Positions 45,485 to 56,202 of a stretch of 64,000 bases of DNA are shown in pieces. The DNA is from Podospora pseudocomata (Eukaryota > Ascomycota > Sordariomycetes > Sordariales > Podosporaceae). The position numbers and the translations under genes are program-made. The first letter of the stretch is position 1; each line of letters begins with the position of its first letter. The notes beneath the pieces are model-generated. The model had not been told where the DNA came from and made no database searches. It saw only the letters and a program-made list of their open reading frames with translations. The stretch is from assembly GCF_035222375.1 (NCBI RefSeq), contig NC_085891.1, positions 2,356,001-2,420,000 of the forward strand, read 5' to 3'.

Positions 45485-47341
45485 ATGCCTCGCCCCAAGC
45501 GCGATCGCGCAACAACGCGCACCCGCCCAATGGCCACGGCTGCGACGGGGAACTCCTCCTCGCCACCGCCTATTCCTGTGTTGCCCAAGCCCGCGCAGGC
45601 CGAGCGAGCCGGGACTGAACTCCCAAGCGACATCTACGACGTGAGCGACGCCGAAAAAGAGCGGCGGAAACTCCGCGCCTCGGCCAAAAAGACCACCGCC
45701 GCCGAACAACAGCACACCCTCGAGCTTGAACCAGACCAAGTCCGCGCGTTGGACAGCTCGAGAAAACAACGCGATGATGCCTTAGCCAGGTTGCGGGATG
45801 TGACCTCTGCGTCTACTGACGGGTCAGAGTTGGATGTGACGCTGGGGAGTCTGGGTGATGATAGTAGTTTGGGGCTGGGGGATGAGTCGACTGAGGTTGA
45901 GGGAGTGTCAAGGGCGACGGATACTTCGACTTTTAACATTGCGGGGTTTAAGAGGAGGCCGAGGCAGAGTAGTGTTCAGGGCAGGGGGGAGAGCGGGTTG
46001 ATTAGGCCGAGTAGTAGGGGCCAGGGGACGCCGAGTATTAGTACGACCATTAGCTTTGGGAGGTTCAAGAGAAGACAGAGGGAGCCAAGTATACTTGGGA
46101 CGGGGAGGAAGGAGAGGAGGGTCAGGAGTGTTTCGCGGGGGAGCCAGGCGGGGAGGAATAGAGACGTGCTTGGGAGGGAGGATGAGGGGGAGGTTTCGCC
46201 TGTTGATGGGGGGAAGAGGAGGAGTACGAGGGGACGGTCGAGGGGGGTGGAGAGTGTGGATGAGTCGCCGGTTGCGGCTGGGTCGAGAAAGAGAAAGAGT
46301 TTGGAGAGCCATGAGGATGGGAGGGAGAAGAGGTTGGCGGTGGAGGGGGGCGATATGGAGATGGGGATTGGAGATGAGCCGGATTTGGACTTTGATATTG
46401 ATGCTGAGTTGGAACCGAGAGTTGAGTCGCCTGCGAGGGAACAACAAGATGGGGATGTTCACCAGTCTATCGAACTTGACGAGCAGCCGCCGATTTCCTC
46501 GCCTCTGTCTACGCCACCCCGGGAACTTTCCGCCCCACCACAGTTGAGCGAGGACAATGATCCGGATATGGCCCCTCCATTGTCGAGCAGCCCAGCCTCT
46601 GAGGTTGGTAGCCCGGTCGCATGGCCTTCACTGGATGCGCTCGCGCAGAGAAAATACAACACGCGAACTGTGCCGTCCAAGACCCCAGAGCTGGAAGACG
46701 ACGGCATGGGGTCGAGTATCTCCTCCCCCCCCTCCCTCACACACTCGCCAAACTACCGTGCGAAATCCAAACCCCCAGTCGTCAAGAAAAAGGCTCCACC
46801 ACCGCCCAAGAGCTCAGCCGATCTCGCGTCTCTCCTTCCCCGAAGAAAGACCTCAAGCAAGAATAAGAACCGCAAGGGCTCCCACAGTGCCGATCCGTTC
46901 GATATCGACGACGGGGAAGCCTCAGAGGAGGAGGAAGCTCCGCCGCCCACGAGGAGGGCAGCCAAGAAGCCCCTTTCCAAGACTGCGTCAACAGCCAATA
47001 AGGGCAAGCAAAAAGAGTCTGCTGTGGCTGCTGATCCCAAGGGGAAGAAGAAGCGCGTTACCAGGACCTATGGCTCCAAGGCTCACGAACAGGATAAGGA
47101 GAATGATGGTGATGTTGACGGTGACCGAGAAGGCGATAGTATCGTTGTCGGTAGCGGCAGCAATGAGCCAGAGGACGAGGAAGAGGAGGAGCTCCCAGAT
47201 GCGGAGACGACGGTGATGCTGAAGGAGAGATTGGGTGAGGAGCTGCAGAAGGCGGTGAAGAAGTTTAAGGAAGTGGACCAGTGGGAGCTGTCGTTTGAGG
47301 AGGTGGAGGGGAGCAGTAGTCCGATGAGGGATGCTCGTTGA
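45485..47341 (+). CDS. Disordered nuclear-type protein of unknown function
   Basis: A single exon of 618 residues. I do not recognise a named family. The N-terminus is basic (MPRPKRDRATTRTR). A motif FKRRxRxxSxxG occurs twice, at about residues 155-167 (AGFKRRPRQSSVQG) and 195-206 (GRFKRRQREPSILG). The middle is Ser/Arg/Glu-rich. Further on come ADLASLLPRRK, DPFDIDDGEASEEEE and RRAAKKPLSK, an acidic run, and a C-terminal helix-like segment with heptad character (MLKERLGEELQKAVKKFKEV) ending in QWELSFEEV. Alternating basic and acidic stretches and Pro/Ser content suggest a disordered chromatin- or kinetochore-associated protein, but this is inference only. The start at 45485 is the first ATG of the frame (CACGATGCC). 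Confidence 0.75.
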   Translation: MPRPKRDRATTRTRPMATAATGNSSSPPPIPVLPKPAQAERAGTELPSDIYDVSDAEKERRKLRASAKKTTAAEQQHTLELEPDQVRALDSSRKQRDDALARLRDVTSASTDGSELDVTLGSLGDDSSLGLGDESTEVEGVSRATDTSTFNIAGFKRRPRQSSVQGRGESGLIRPSSRGQGTPSISTTISFGRFKRRQREPSILGTGRKERRVRSVSRGSQAGRNRDVLGREDEGEVSPVDGGKRRSTRGRSRGVESVDESPVAAGSRKRKSLESHEDGREKRLAVEGGDMEMGIGDEPDLDFDIDAELEPRVESPAREQQDGDVHQSIELDEQPPISSPLSTPPRELSAPPQLSEDNDPDMAPPLSSSPASEVGSPVAWPSLDALAQRKYNTRTVPSKTPELEDDGMGSSISSPPSLTHSPNYRAKSKPPVVKKKAPPPPKSSADLASLLPRRKTSSKNKNRKGSHSADPFDIDDGEASEEEEAPPPTRRAAKKPLSKTASTANKGKQKESAVAADPKGKKKRVTRTYGSKAHEQDKENDGDVDGDREGDSIVVGSGSNEPEDEEEEELPDAETTVMLKERLGEELQKAVKKFKEVDQWELSFEEVEGSSSPMRDAR

Positions 47342-47729
47342 TTTTTCATCATTTAAACGAGCGGTTGGAATGGGAAAGGCAAAACTGTTGGGTTTGTGCT
47401 GGGATGAAATGGGATGGGACGATTTGATACCTTTGTTTTTGCACTACATAGCTGGATGAACACGGGATGGGGGGGCGGGAATAGCGGTTGCTTGACTACA
47501 ACTCGGGTACTAATGGGGATTTATTAGTCGTTAATATCACTACTTTGCCTCGACGACCGCATTAGCTTGGAGTTTTTCTTCGGGGATTACATACCAGATT
47601 AGCTGCACATAGCTGGATACACAAATTATACACATCACCCAAGTTGCTACTTCTCAAGTGAGCAAGATATGTGCCAAGCAAATATTCATTCATAAATCAT
47701 TTCTCAATTGGCATCTTTCCCCCCTTCCA
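47342..47729. other. Convergent 3' region between disordered-protein gene and TIP41
   Basis: 388 bp between stop codons of converging genes. AT-rich near 47520-47540. No gene seen. Confidence 0.5.
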
Positions 47730-48731
47730 TCACCTACCTTCCTGTGTCTGCCCCGTCTCCCCCGCGAGACAAACACTCTCAACCTCATGCTCCACCACGG
47801 GGAGCAAATGCGCAATCTGGTTCGCATCCCTGAACGCAATGGTGATTTGATCAGGCATCAGACCCTCCATGTATAATTTCTATCTTCCGTCAGCAAAACC
47901 CCCTTGTCATTCCCACCAGATCAGCAAACTCACCTTCTTCACCTCCCCAAACTCCCCCTCCCGAGCCGTATACTCCCTGACAACCCTCTCTTCCCCAAAA
48001 TCAACATAAACCCTCGTATCCCTCACCCTAACCAAAACATTATCCAACCTCAGAAAAAACCTGCAGAGCACCAACATCCTCTGCTCCATCACCCTGACTT
48101 TAACAGTCAAGACGCTGACCCCGTTATCATCCAGCTCGCTCTCGTAGAGCACAACCTCATCGGCGAACAATATCGGGTCTCGTCTCTGTAACAGCTCGAC
48201 TGGTATCCTCGCCTTGTCATCCCTTTGCAACTTTTGTCCTCCCAAACCGGGGGTTTCGGTTCCGCGGTAGGAGGTGGTGTAACTCCAATCGAAGGGCTTG
48301 ACCACCTCTTTGATACCAGCAGAGGTTTTCTCTCGTGTGGCTGACCAGGCGGTGGCGTAGTGGACTTTGAGGAGGCCGGTGGAGCCGGTTTTGTCTACTA
48401 GGTCCAGGGCTGGTTCGGGGGTGAAGGTGAGGGTGTAGGCGGTGGGGGTGTGGTGGAGGGTGAGGTGGTTGTCGCCGAAGATCATTTCGGGGATGGGGAT
48501 GCCGAGGCGGGACTGGAGGAGGTCGATGGGGGTGGATTTGAGGATAGGGGCTTTGAGTGTTGTGATGGTGAAGGGGGGGTGGGTGAAGGTGCGGGGTGGG
48601 GGTTGGACTGGGGAGGGGGGGCGGGGGATGCTGGAGGGGGGAGGGAGGAAGCTGGTCGATGGGAAGGTGGTTGGTGTTGTTGGGGGGTGAGTGGTGGTAG
48701 AGGAGGAGGATGGTGGTGGTGGGGGGTCCAT
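47730..48731 (-). CDS. TIP41: TIP41-like regulator of PP2A/TOR signalling
   Basis: Exons 47934-48731 and 47730-47879 (54-nt intron) give 315 residues. The first 55 residues are Pro/Ser/Thr-rich. The TIP41 domain then carries PEMIFGDNHLTLHH, VKPFDWSYTTSYRGT, RIPVELLQRRDPILFADEV and RMLVLCRFFLRLDNVLVRV. The C-terminal exon supplies LMPDQITIAFRDANQIAHLL, which fits the family end. In yeast Tip41 binds Tap42 and sets PP2A-type phosphatase activity downstream of TORC1. The start at 48731 (MDPPPPPSS) is chosen because the longer upstream frame encodes no recognisable sequence; a start within the domain region is less likely. Confidence 0.92.
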
Positions 48732-49615
48732 TGTTGGGTATCCGGAGGGGTTGAGGTAGAAGCGGTTTCGGTGGTTGGAGTCGGGGGTGTTTGTTTGTTT
48801 CGTGGGTGTTTGTTTCGTGGGTTTGACTTGCAATTCGAAGTTCGTCTTGAGGTGATCGGGCTTGTGGTCGAATGGGCAAAATATGTAGTTTGGAGAGGTG
48901 AGGCTGTAGCTTTGGAGTTGCAGATGCAGTTCAGGAACCCAAAGTCTTGGTGGGGCAGTTATCCGCGGGGCAGAGCCGTTGCAGATTGCGGAGAAAGTCA
49001 ATGCCGCTCCCAAAACGATTGTCACCTGTTAGCTACCTAGCTAAGGTAGTTCACTTCAAAATAGTTTCAAAGTAGCCGATGTTCATATTGAAGATACTCA
49101 TTTTCAAGGAGGGTATTCTTGCATGGTCTGTTCTCTGCGACATACCCACTCATACTTTAAGTGATCAATCCGAGATGCTCTAGATATCTTGCGGACGGAC
49201 GACTTCCAAGGCATCTCGATCTCAATGAAGCCAGGTTCCAAAAGAAACCAGGCTCCTGCCATTGAAACCAAGCCGAAGCGCCGTCCTCCCTGCCAACCTC
49301 AAACCAGGTTAGGGTTATTGGTGTGCTGGCCCAACCATAAAGTGGGGCGGCTGTCAAGACCCGGTTGCCTAGCAACCCGCTGCGCCCAAACTGCCCAAAT
49401 TGACCCCCATTAAAGCTGGCCCCGACATCCTGGATCTCTGTCCATGCAACAACCGGCCGGACACGCAACAGACTGCGACTGCGACTGCGACCACATACCT
49501 CCACCTCCACGCCTGGTGTTGGTATCTTTTGCTCTTCTTCTCTTCCTCCCCGCTACACACATTTTGTTTTTCTCTTCTTGGTCTCTGTTGACATTGACTG
49601 TCACACATTGCAAAA
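48732..49615. promoter_or_regulatory. Divergent promoter region TIP41/IPL1
   Basis: 884 bp between start codons. The left part continues open in the TIP41 frame without protein-like sequence. No RNA gene or repeat is seen apart from a CGACTG-type run near 49475-49489. Confidence 0.45.
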
Positions 49616-51043
49616 ATGGCCTCGAGAACATTGGAGTCCCGCTTCGAGCGGATGTCTGTCAAGGACGAAAACGACCCGTTTGAGACCATTGGGACGACAA
49701 CGACATCGACATATCAGAAGGCAAAGGTGCGCTTGACATGGACATGATTTTTGTGGCATTAATTCTAACAAAACATAGACCGTCACCGCCTCCTCTGCCT
49801 CACAACTCTCCCATAGCAGCAGCCGGCCCAACCTCTTCAAAGTCGCCCTCCAGCCCCAAAACGCCAACACGGTAACAGCCACCGTCACTCTCCCCTCCCA
49901 GGCCGCCCAGCGCAAGCAACCCACGACCAGCGCTTCCACCGCCATCCCCAACAAGCAGCGGGAAAAGGACACCACCACCACCACCAACAACAACAACAAC
50001 GAAATCCCCTCCCCAACCAAACACAAATCCACCACCTCTCTATCCTCCCGCCAGTCAGACGAACTCGTCCTCACCAACGACGGCCGCTCCTCCTCGTCTT
50101 CCACCTCCTACGTCGACGCCCCTCTAATACCAAAACAATTCCACCTCGGCATGTTTGAAATCGGCCGTCCCCTCGGAAAAGGCAAATTCGGCCGCGTCTA
50201 CCTCGCCCGCGAGAGAACATCCTCCTTCATCTGCGCTCTGAAGGTTCTCTACAAATCCGAACTGCAACACGGCACCGGCGTGGAAAAACAAGTCCGCCGC
50301 GAAATCGAGATCCAGTCCAACCTCCGACACCCAAACATCCTCAAGCTCTACGGCCATTTTCACGACAGCAAGCGAATTTTTTTGATATTGGAATTCGCCG
50401 GCAAGGGCGAGCTGTACAAGCACCTACAGAAGGAAAGTCGGTTCCCGGAGTGGAAAGCGGCGCAGTATATCGCGCAAATGGCGTCTGCGCTGAGGTATCT
50501 GCACAGGAAGCATGTGATTCATAGGGATATCAAACCCGAGAACATCCTGATGGGCATTCACGGGGAGATTAAGATTTCTGACTTTGGGTGGTCAGTGCAC
50601 GCGCCGAATAATAGGCGGAAGACGCTTTGCGGGACGTTGGATTATTTACCGCCCGAGATGATCAAGTCGGGCAGTAAGGATAATTGGTATAATGAAAAGG
50701 TGGATTTGTGGAGCTTGGGGGTGTTGACGTATGAGTTTTTGGTGGGGCAGGCGCCGTTTGAGGACACGCCGATTATGACGCAGAAGAGGATCGCGAGGGC
50801 GGATATGACGATTCCTGAGTGGGTTAGTAAGGAGGCGAGGGATTTGATTAAGAAGGTGAGTTTTTTTTGCTCTCTCATGTTTTGAGTATGGGAGACTGAC
50901 AGATGGTAATGTAGCTGCTCGTGCTGGATCCGGAAAAGCGGTTGCCGTTGGAGGAGGTGCAGAATCATCCTTGGATTATCAAGCATTGCGTCAAGGGGGA
51001 GAGGGCGTCGAATCGGGAGAAGTTGAGTTTTGGGAAGTCTTGA
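49616..51043 (+). CDS. IPL1: Aurora kinase (Ipl1)
   Basis: Exons 49616-49726, 49779-50855 and 50915-51043 give 438 residues. This is the Ser/Thr kinase of the chromosomal passenger complex, which corrects kinetochore-microtubule attachments. A Ser/Thr-rich N-terminal extension of about 160 residues precedes the kinase domain. Landmarks are [13 protein letters not shown]192 in [13 protein letters not shown] (D287), DFGWSVHAP (D305) and the Aurora-type activation loop [16 protein letters not shown] with T319 as the expected autophosphorylation site. The FGWSVHAP block is a hallmark of Aurora kinases. The domain ends [12 protein letters not shown]. Filamentous ascomycetes usually have a single Aurora, so both mitotic roles probably rest on this gene. 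Confidence 0.96.
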
Positions 51044-51318
51044 TCGTTCACAGACTTGGGGTTGGGGTGTGTCAAAGTTGTTGGTTTGTTTATTTCAAAA
51101 GTGATGGGGTATTTTACATGACATGACGGTCAAAGTACAAGTATATGGGCGTTGAGGATTGGGGTGGGGGGGAGGAGGGACATCAAACGGGAAAGGGAAG
51201 GGGGGTTTTGTCCTCTTGATTCACTGGTTAAACAATTGCATAGCGTAGCGGGGAGTTGTGTGTTTAATTCTAATCCTTTTTTTTTATTACAATTTCTTTT
51301 CTACATTTACGAGATGTT

Positions 51319-52209
51319 TTACCTGTAGATTTCTTCAAACGGTCTCTTGTCGTTGAAACAAGAGTCCCAGACTTGGTTGACGACTTTGGTGGCTTGGACA
51401 TCGTCTTTACACGTTGGTCTGTTCATGACGGATTGGATGGCTCGCATCCGGACGCAGTTTTGGAATTGTTGGGTGAGGGTCCAGTTTCCTCGGGTTATGG
51501 TTTCTCGCGTCCAGCGGCATTCACCGCTGAGCATGGAGGCTCTGATCTGTTTTTTTAGTGTGTCAGTGTCAGTAAGTACCCGAGAGAAGAAGGGGGCAAA
51601 ACAGCGGGGGAGACGAACCTCTGTACAAGCCGCGTGCTTCAAATCCATACCCCCCATCCAATCCACCTTCCACCTGAGATGATCCCACGCATGCACCATC
51701 TCATGCGCCAGTGTGTCCTCCAGATGACTCCTGTCTCTGAACTCATTTGCGCACAGGAGGATTCCGTGATCTGGGCTGAAACCTCCCGTCTGACGAACCA
51801 CGGTGCCATCTTCGGCTATTCTCCCCGGGCAGCGACGGCAGACGACGTTGTGAGGGCCGAGGTCGCCGTTGAGGGCGGCGGCTTTTTCGCGGAGGTAGCG
51901 GACGACGGGGGAGTGCTGGAAGAGCCAGTCGCGGTCTGCTTCGCAGCGGGCGCAGTCGCGGGCTTCGTTGGCTTTGTAGCGGTCCTCGCGGTAATGCTCG
52001 ATGCCTTCGCGGGTGACGCGGCCGGTGAGGATGCGGAAGTAGTTGAAGTACCAGGCTAGGGAGGGGTCGTAGCCTGTGCGTTTGGGGTCGTTGGTGAGGT
52101 AGCCGGGGGGTTGTTGTGGTTGTGATGGGGGGGTGGATGAGGCGGCTGGGTCTGGGGATGTGGTGGTGGTGGTGGGTGGTGATGGTTGTGGTGGTGGTTG
52201 GGAGGACAT
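51319..52209 (-). CDS. ATP23: ATP23-type mitochondrial inner-membrane metallopeptidase
   Basis: Exons 51619-52209 and 51319-51546 (minus strand) give 272 residues. The zinc motif HEMVH (H169, E170, H173) lies in [13 protein letters not shown]. Cys pairs CARC and CRRC and further cysteines fit oxidative import into the intermembrane space by Mia40. In yeast Atp23 processes the Atp6 precursor, helps F1Fo assembly and degrades Ups1. The 72-nt intron (donor GTTCGT, acceptor ACAG) has no stop and a length divisible by three; it is removed because splicing restores [16 protein letters not shown], the family sequence. The start at 52209 is preferred; an in-frame ATG at 52374 would add 55 residues. 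It is divergent from PRO1. Confidence 0.9.
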   Translation of the reverse strand: MSSQPPPQPSPPTTTTTSPDPAASSTPPSQPQQPPGYLTNDPKRTGYDPSLAWYFNYFRILTGRVTREGIEHYREDRYKANEARDCARCEADRDWLFQHSPVVRYLREKAAALNGDLGPHNVVCRRCPGRIAEDGTVVRQTGGFSPDHGILLCANEFRDRSHLEDTLAHEMVHAWDHLRWKVDWMGGMDLKHAACTEVRLPRCFAPFFSRVLTDTDTLKKQIRASMLSGECRWTRETITRGNWTLTQQFQNCVRMRAIQSVMNRPTCKDDVQATKVVNQVWDSCFNDKRPFEEIYR

Positions 52210-52900
52210 GATGAATTGGGGAATTGGATTTGCGAAGCTGAATAGGTCCAATTGGAATTTCGGTGTGTTGGCGCGTAGAAAAAGGCGAGATATCTTGAAA
52301 TGTGATCTCGATATCACAAGCTGTTCGAAATGGAAATGCGCCCCTGGTTCTTTGCCCAGGAACTGAGCTGCCAAGGCCTGTTGAGCTGGAGAACCTTGTT
52401 CGCTGCTTTCAGTCCCGAGCAGGCGGTGAGACAGAGGGGCAGAATAATTGCTCGGTAACTTTCAAAGGGCGTGGTCAAAAGGCGTCGGTGTATGGAGTCA
52501 CCGCCCGGGCTGCCCCTCCTCCCGACATCGGACCAATCATCCAACACCAAACAAACATTTTGACTCTCGAGGATTGCCCAAGCAAAGAAGAGGGAAGGGG
52601 AAAAAGGGGTCTCCACTTGGTGTCTGGGATTCCATGCAACCACGGTTGAGCTGCATCTGCCCAGGCGTCCAAAATACGACGGCAACACGCAACGCTCTAG
52701 GAAAGGAAAGCTGATCTCTGTTGCCGAGTATAAGTGGTCTTTTTTTTTTTTTTTTTCCTTTATAAAGATAATGGAGGCCGATTCCGAGTCGTGTAAGGAC
52801 AGCCCTTCTTTGAGTCTTCATACTCTCATGCCTCATCTCACCTCTCCACTCTTAGTTTATACCCACTGACTTGTTACCGTTGTCTTATAAACATCCAGCC
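52210..52900. promoter_or_regulatory. Divergent promoter region ATP23/PRO1
   Basis: 691 bp between start codons, with a T17 run at 52740-52756, about 145 bp before the PRO1 start. Poly(dT) tracts of this sort often exclude nucleosomes in fungal promoters. No gene is seen. Confidence 0.5.
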
Positions 52901-54576
52901 ATGAGGGGTCCTCGTCCACTTGGCGTCGTGATCAAGCTGGGTGAGTGTGTCCGTCTGAGCCAATTATTGGATGTGAATCCTCTGACTAACACCAAACCCT
53001 CAACACCAGGAACCAGCTCCATCGTCGACGAGAAGAGCCATGAACCCTTGCTCTCCATCTTGACGTTGATCGTCGAGACAGCAGTCAAACTCAGAAAAGA
53101 TGGCCACAGAGTCATTATTGTGTCTTCAGGAGCCATCGGTGTTGGTCTCCGGAGAATGGACGTCGAAAAGAGACCAAAGCATCTTTCCAAACTACAGGTT
53201 TGTCTTGACTCATCCCCTCTCACAAGAAGGACCCGAGGCTGACATGCCTGTAATATAGGCTCTGGCAGCCATTGGCCAATGCAGGCTCATGAGCCTGTGG
53301 GACAGCCTGTTCAACCACCTCAGACAGCCCATCGCCCAGATTCTTCTTACAAGGAACGATATCGCTGATGTGAGTTACCTTGCTGGTTATCCCCCCTTGT
53401 GTAACATACCACTTACACACCCTCCCCCTTTAGCGATCACGCTACCTCAACGCCCAAAGAACAATCAACGAGCTCCTCGACATGGGCGTCATCCCCATCG
53501 TCAACGAAAACGACACCCTCGCCGTCTCCGAGATCAAATTCGGTGACAACGACACCCTCTCCGCCGTCACAGCCGCCATGGTCCACGCCGATTTGTTGTT
53601 CCTCATGACAGACGTCGACTGCCTCTACGACAAGAACCCCCGGACGAACCCAGACGCCCAACCAATCGAAGTAGTAGAGGATATCTCCTCCCTCGTAGCA
53701 GACGTCTCAACGGCCGGCTCCTCCCTCGGGACGGGGGGAATGTCCACCAAGATCGTCGCTGCCAGACTGGCCACCTCGGCGGGGGTGACAACAGTCATTA
53801 CCAAATCATCCAACCCCGGGAACATTGTCAACATTGTCAAATACATCCAGTCCTCCCGGTCCCCCGGCTCTCCGTCCAAATCCGGCTCCGACTCGGAGGA
53901 GGGCGACACTCCAGAAATCATGTCCTCCTCCACCTCCTCCCTCAAGAAACCAGCCATCCCCCTCCACACCCGCTTCCTTCCCTCCCCTCACCCAGTCAGG
54001 GATCGCTACTTCTGGATCCTGCACGGTTTACGCCCCCACGGCACGTTGTTCATCGACACGGGCTGCTACAAGGCCCTTTTGAACAAAGCCGGTCTTTTAC
54101 CCGTCGGAGTTGTCGACGTGGAGGGGACTTTCCACCAGCAGGAAGCGGTCCGGATCTGTGTCGTGGATAAGAAACACCCTGGGCAGCAACCGCAGGAGGT
54201 GGGGAGGTGTCTGACGAATTATTCGAGCGCGGAGGTGAGCAGGATCAAGGGAAAGCACACGAGTGAGATTCCGGGGTTGTTGGGGTACATGGACAGCGAG
54301 TATGTCGCGCAGAGGGAGAGCATCAGTTTTTTCAGCGGGTTTCACGGCGGGGGGGTGAGCAGGCCGGTTACGCCGGTGGGGAGCGGGGTTAACCTGGCGG
54401 GGATGGTGACGCCCAAGAGGAGGGGGGCGGGGACGCCGGCGCAGGAGGAGAGGAGGTTGGAGGCGGAGGATAAGGAGTTGGAGGACGAGGGGTTGGTCAT
54501 GAGGGGGAAGAAGGAGGAGGGGCAGCAGGTTAGGTTTGTGGAGGAGGTCAAAATTGTGGGGGAGGAGGGTAAGTAG
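52901..54576 (+). CDS. PRO1: Glutamate 5-kinase (proline biosynthesis)
   Basis: Exons 52901-52940, 53010-53197, 53259-53369 and 53434-54576 give 493 residues. It catalyses the first step of proline synthesis, ATP-dependent phosphorylation of glutamate. The amino-acid-kinase domain carries [45 protein letters not shown] and [14 protein letters not shown]-terminal PUA domain follows ([15 protein letters not shown], then [18 protein letters not shown]). Between them is a Ser/Pro-rich insert of about 40 residues. A Gly/Glu/Lys-rich tail of about 70 residues extends beyond the PUA domain, making it longer than the typical 370-430-residue enzyme. The tail may be regulatory or simply disordered. Confidence 0.95.
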
Positions 54577-54849
54577 ATGATAGGCAATATTCCATTTTTG
54601 CTTTTGATATCTTGGCCGTGTTGGTTGGGTTGTGAAGAGCGGATGGATATAGACAAGACAAAAATAGAAGCATCACACACACACATGATTCGGCAACGAA
54701 GAAGAGGCTGGTGTCCCTTTTATGCAGATTCGCATATATGCCAAAGACGCAAACATGATTTAGTAACAAACGCCAAGACGCCCCCTATTTTATTTACCAT
54801 ACATGTTCCCACTCCCCCACGGGTATCATCTCTCTCTCTCTCCCCAAAC

Positions 54850-55462
54850 CTAACCAGCAAAAAGCGTATCCTCATCCCTCAAATACTCGCCGCAATCCGC
54901 CTGCCTAAAGCACACCACCCCCGTCGGGTCCAACCTCCTCGCCTCGGTCGTGCTCCGCGCCGTAACGCCAAACCCGAGCGGGATATCCGCCATGCTGTAC
55001 ACCACGCACCCCTGATGCTCAGGGCAATCCTCGCTCCACCTCCCGACGTGGGCCTTGACGACGTTTGATCCGTAAAGGAAGGGTTGGGCACCGTTCTCCT
55101 TGATCCAGATCTTGTGACGGGCGCCCTGGGAAAGGATGGGGAGGGCCGTGATGTGGAGGCGGAATTTACCCGTCTTTGTGAGCTTCCCCAGGCAGGTGCC
55201 GAGGGAGAGGAGGGCGTCGCGGGAGATGGAGGTGGCGAGGTTGGCGATGGAGAGCTTGACGTAGTAGACGCGGGAGTGGTTGAGCCGGAAGACGTAGCGG
55301 TCGCCGTCTTCGAGGGGGGCGATGAGGGATTTTAGGTCGGACATGTAGTTTGCCAGCTATCAATCACAGTCCATGTCAGTGAATTGTCCCGGGAGGATGA
55401 TGGGGAAGGAAAAGTACCTTGTCGAGGACCGTCTTCATTTCTTCGTCTGTTAGGGCGCGCAT
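54850..55462 (-). CDS. NIP7: NIP7, 60S ribosome biogenesis factor with PUA domain
   Basis: Exons 55418-55462 and 54850-55356 (60-nt intron) give 183 residues, the usual Nip7 length. Exon 1 encodes MRALTDEEMKTVLDK, matching the family start. The pre-PUA region carries YVFRLNHSRVYYVKLSI. The PUA domain includes LGTCLGKLTKTGKFRLHITA and the C-terminal block DIPLGFGVTARSTTEARRLD, then GVVCFRQADCGEYLR. Nip7 acts in the nucleolus in 27S pre-rRNA processing and binds Nop8. It is convergent with PRO1, with about 270 bp between stop codons. Together with RPF1 it is one of two 60S assembly genes in the window. Confidence 0.95.
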
Positions 55463-56202
55463 TTTGGCGGTGGGTGTATTATTTAATTAAGAAGGTGTCG
55501 CTGAGTTGATGAGATGTTGGGGGAAGGTGCGACAGGCGCTGGGAACGGGAATTGGTTTGTTTGGGGGGGGTGATGCGTTTTCCTGGTGTTGATGATGATG
55601 ATGGATGGCTGCTGCTTATCGCAAAGCTTCAACTGAAAAAAAATCAGGAGCCAGAGGATGCCAATCGCCTGCGTGGGGTCCACAGTGTGGGGGAGAGACC
55701 CGCTTTTAGCCGCTGCGTTGGGCAGAGGAGGCTTGGCGTTAACCTCACTTCATCATTTTGCTGGTGATTTGTTGATGATTCACTTTGAATGGCGACAGAA
55801 GAGAGGTGAGTGGTAGGTAAAAAGGATTTTGGATTGTTAAGACCTCCGTGGTTAGCCTCCATCTTAATCCACGGTTGTTTCCAGGGTAAATCATCATGAT
55901 CCTCTAGGAAAGCACGTCGATATATTGACTTGAGCGGTTGGTGGCATAGATTTCACTTTGGCAGGACTCATGGCAGGCATCAAGAATGATCATCCTAATC
56001 CCATAACACTTCAAATCATCAAAGAACACTGATGCACGATATTATTCATTGGGCAACCACCCAATGTATTTCTGCCGACTACCTAACTCGAGTTATTCAG
56101 GCACAACTCTATCAACTCCCGCTCGAAATAGCACCACGCAAATATGCTATCTACTATCACTGAGAGATACCCCTAACTGATGACCATGATTTTCATGACT
56201 GC
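55463..56202. other. Gene-free stretch between NIP7 and GPI-protein gene
   Basis: 740 bp containing the NIP7 promoter (left) and the 3' region of the GPI-protein gene (right). The frames present are short and not protein-like. Confidence 0.5.
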
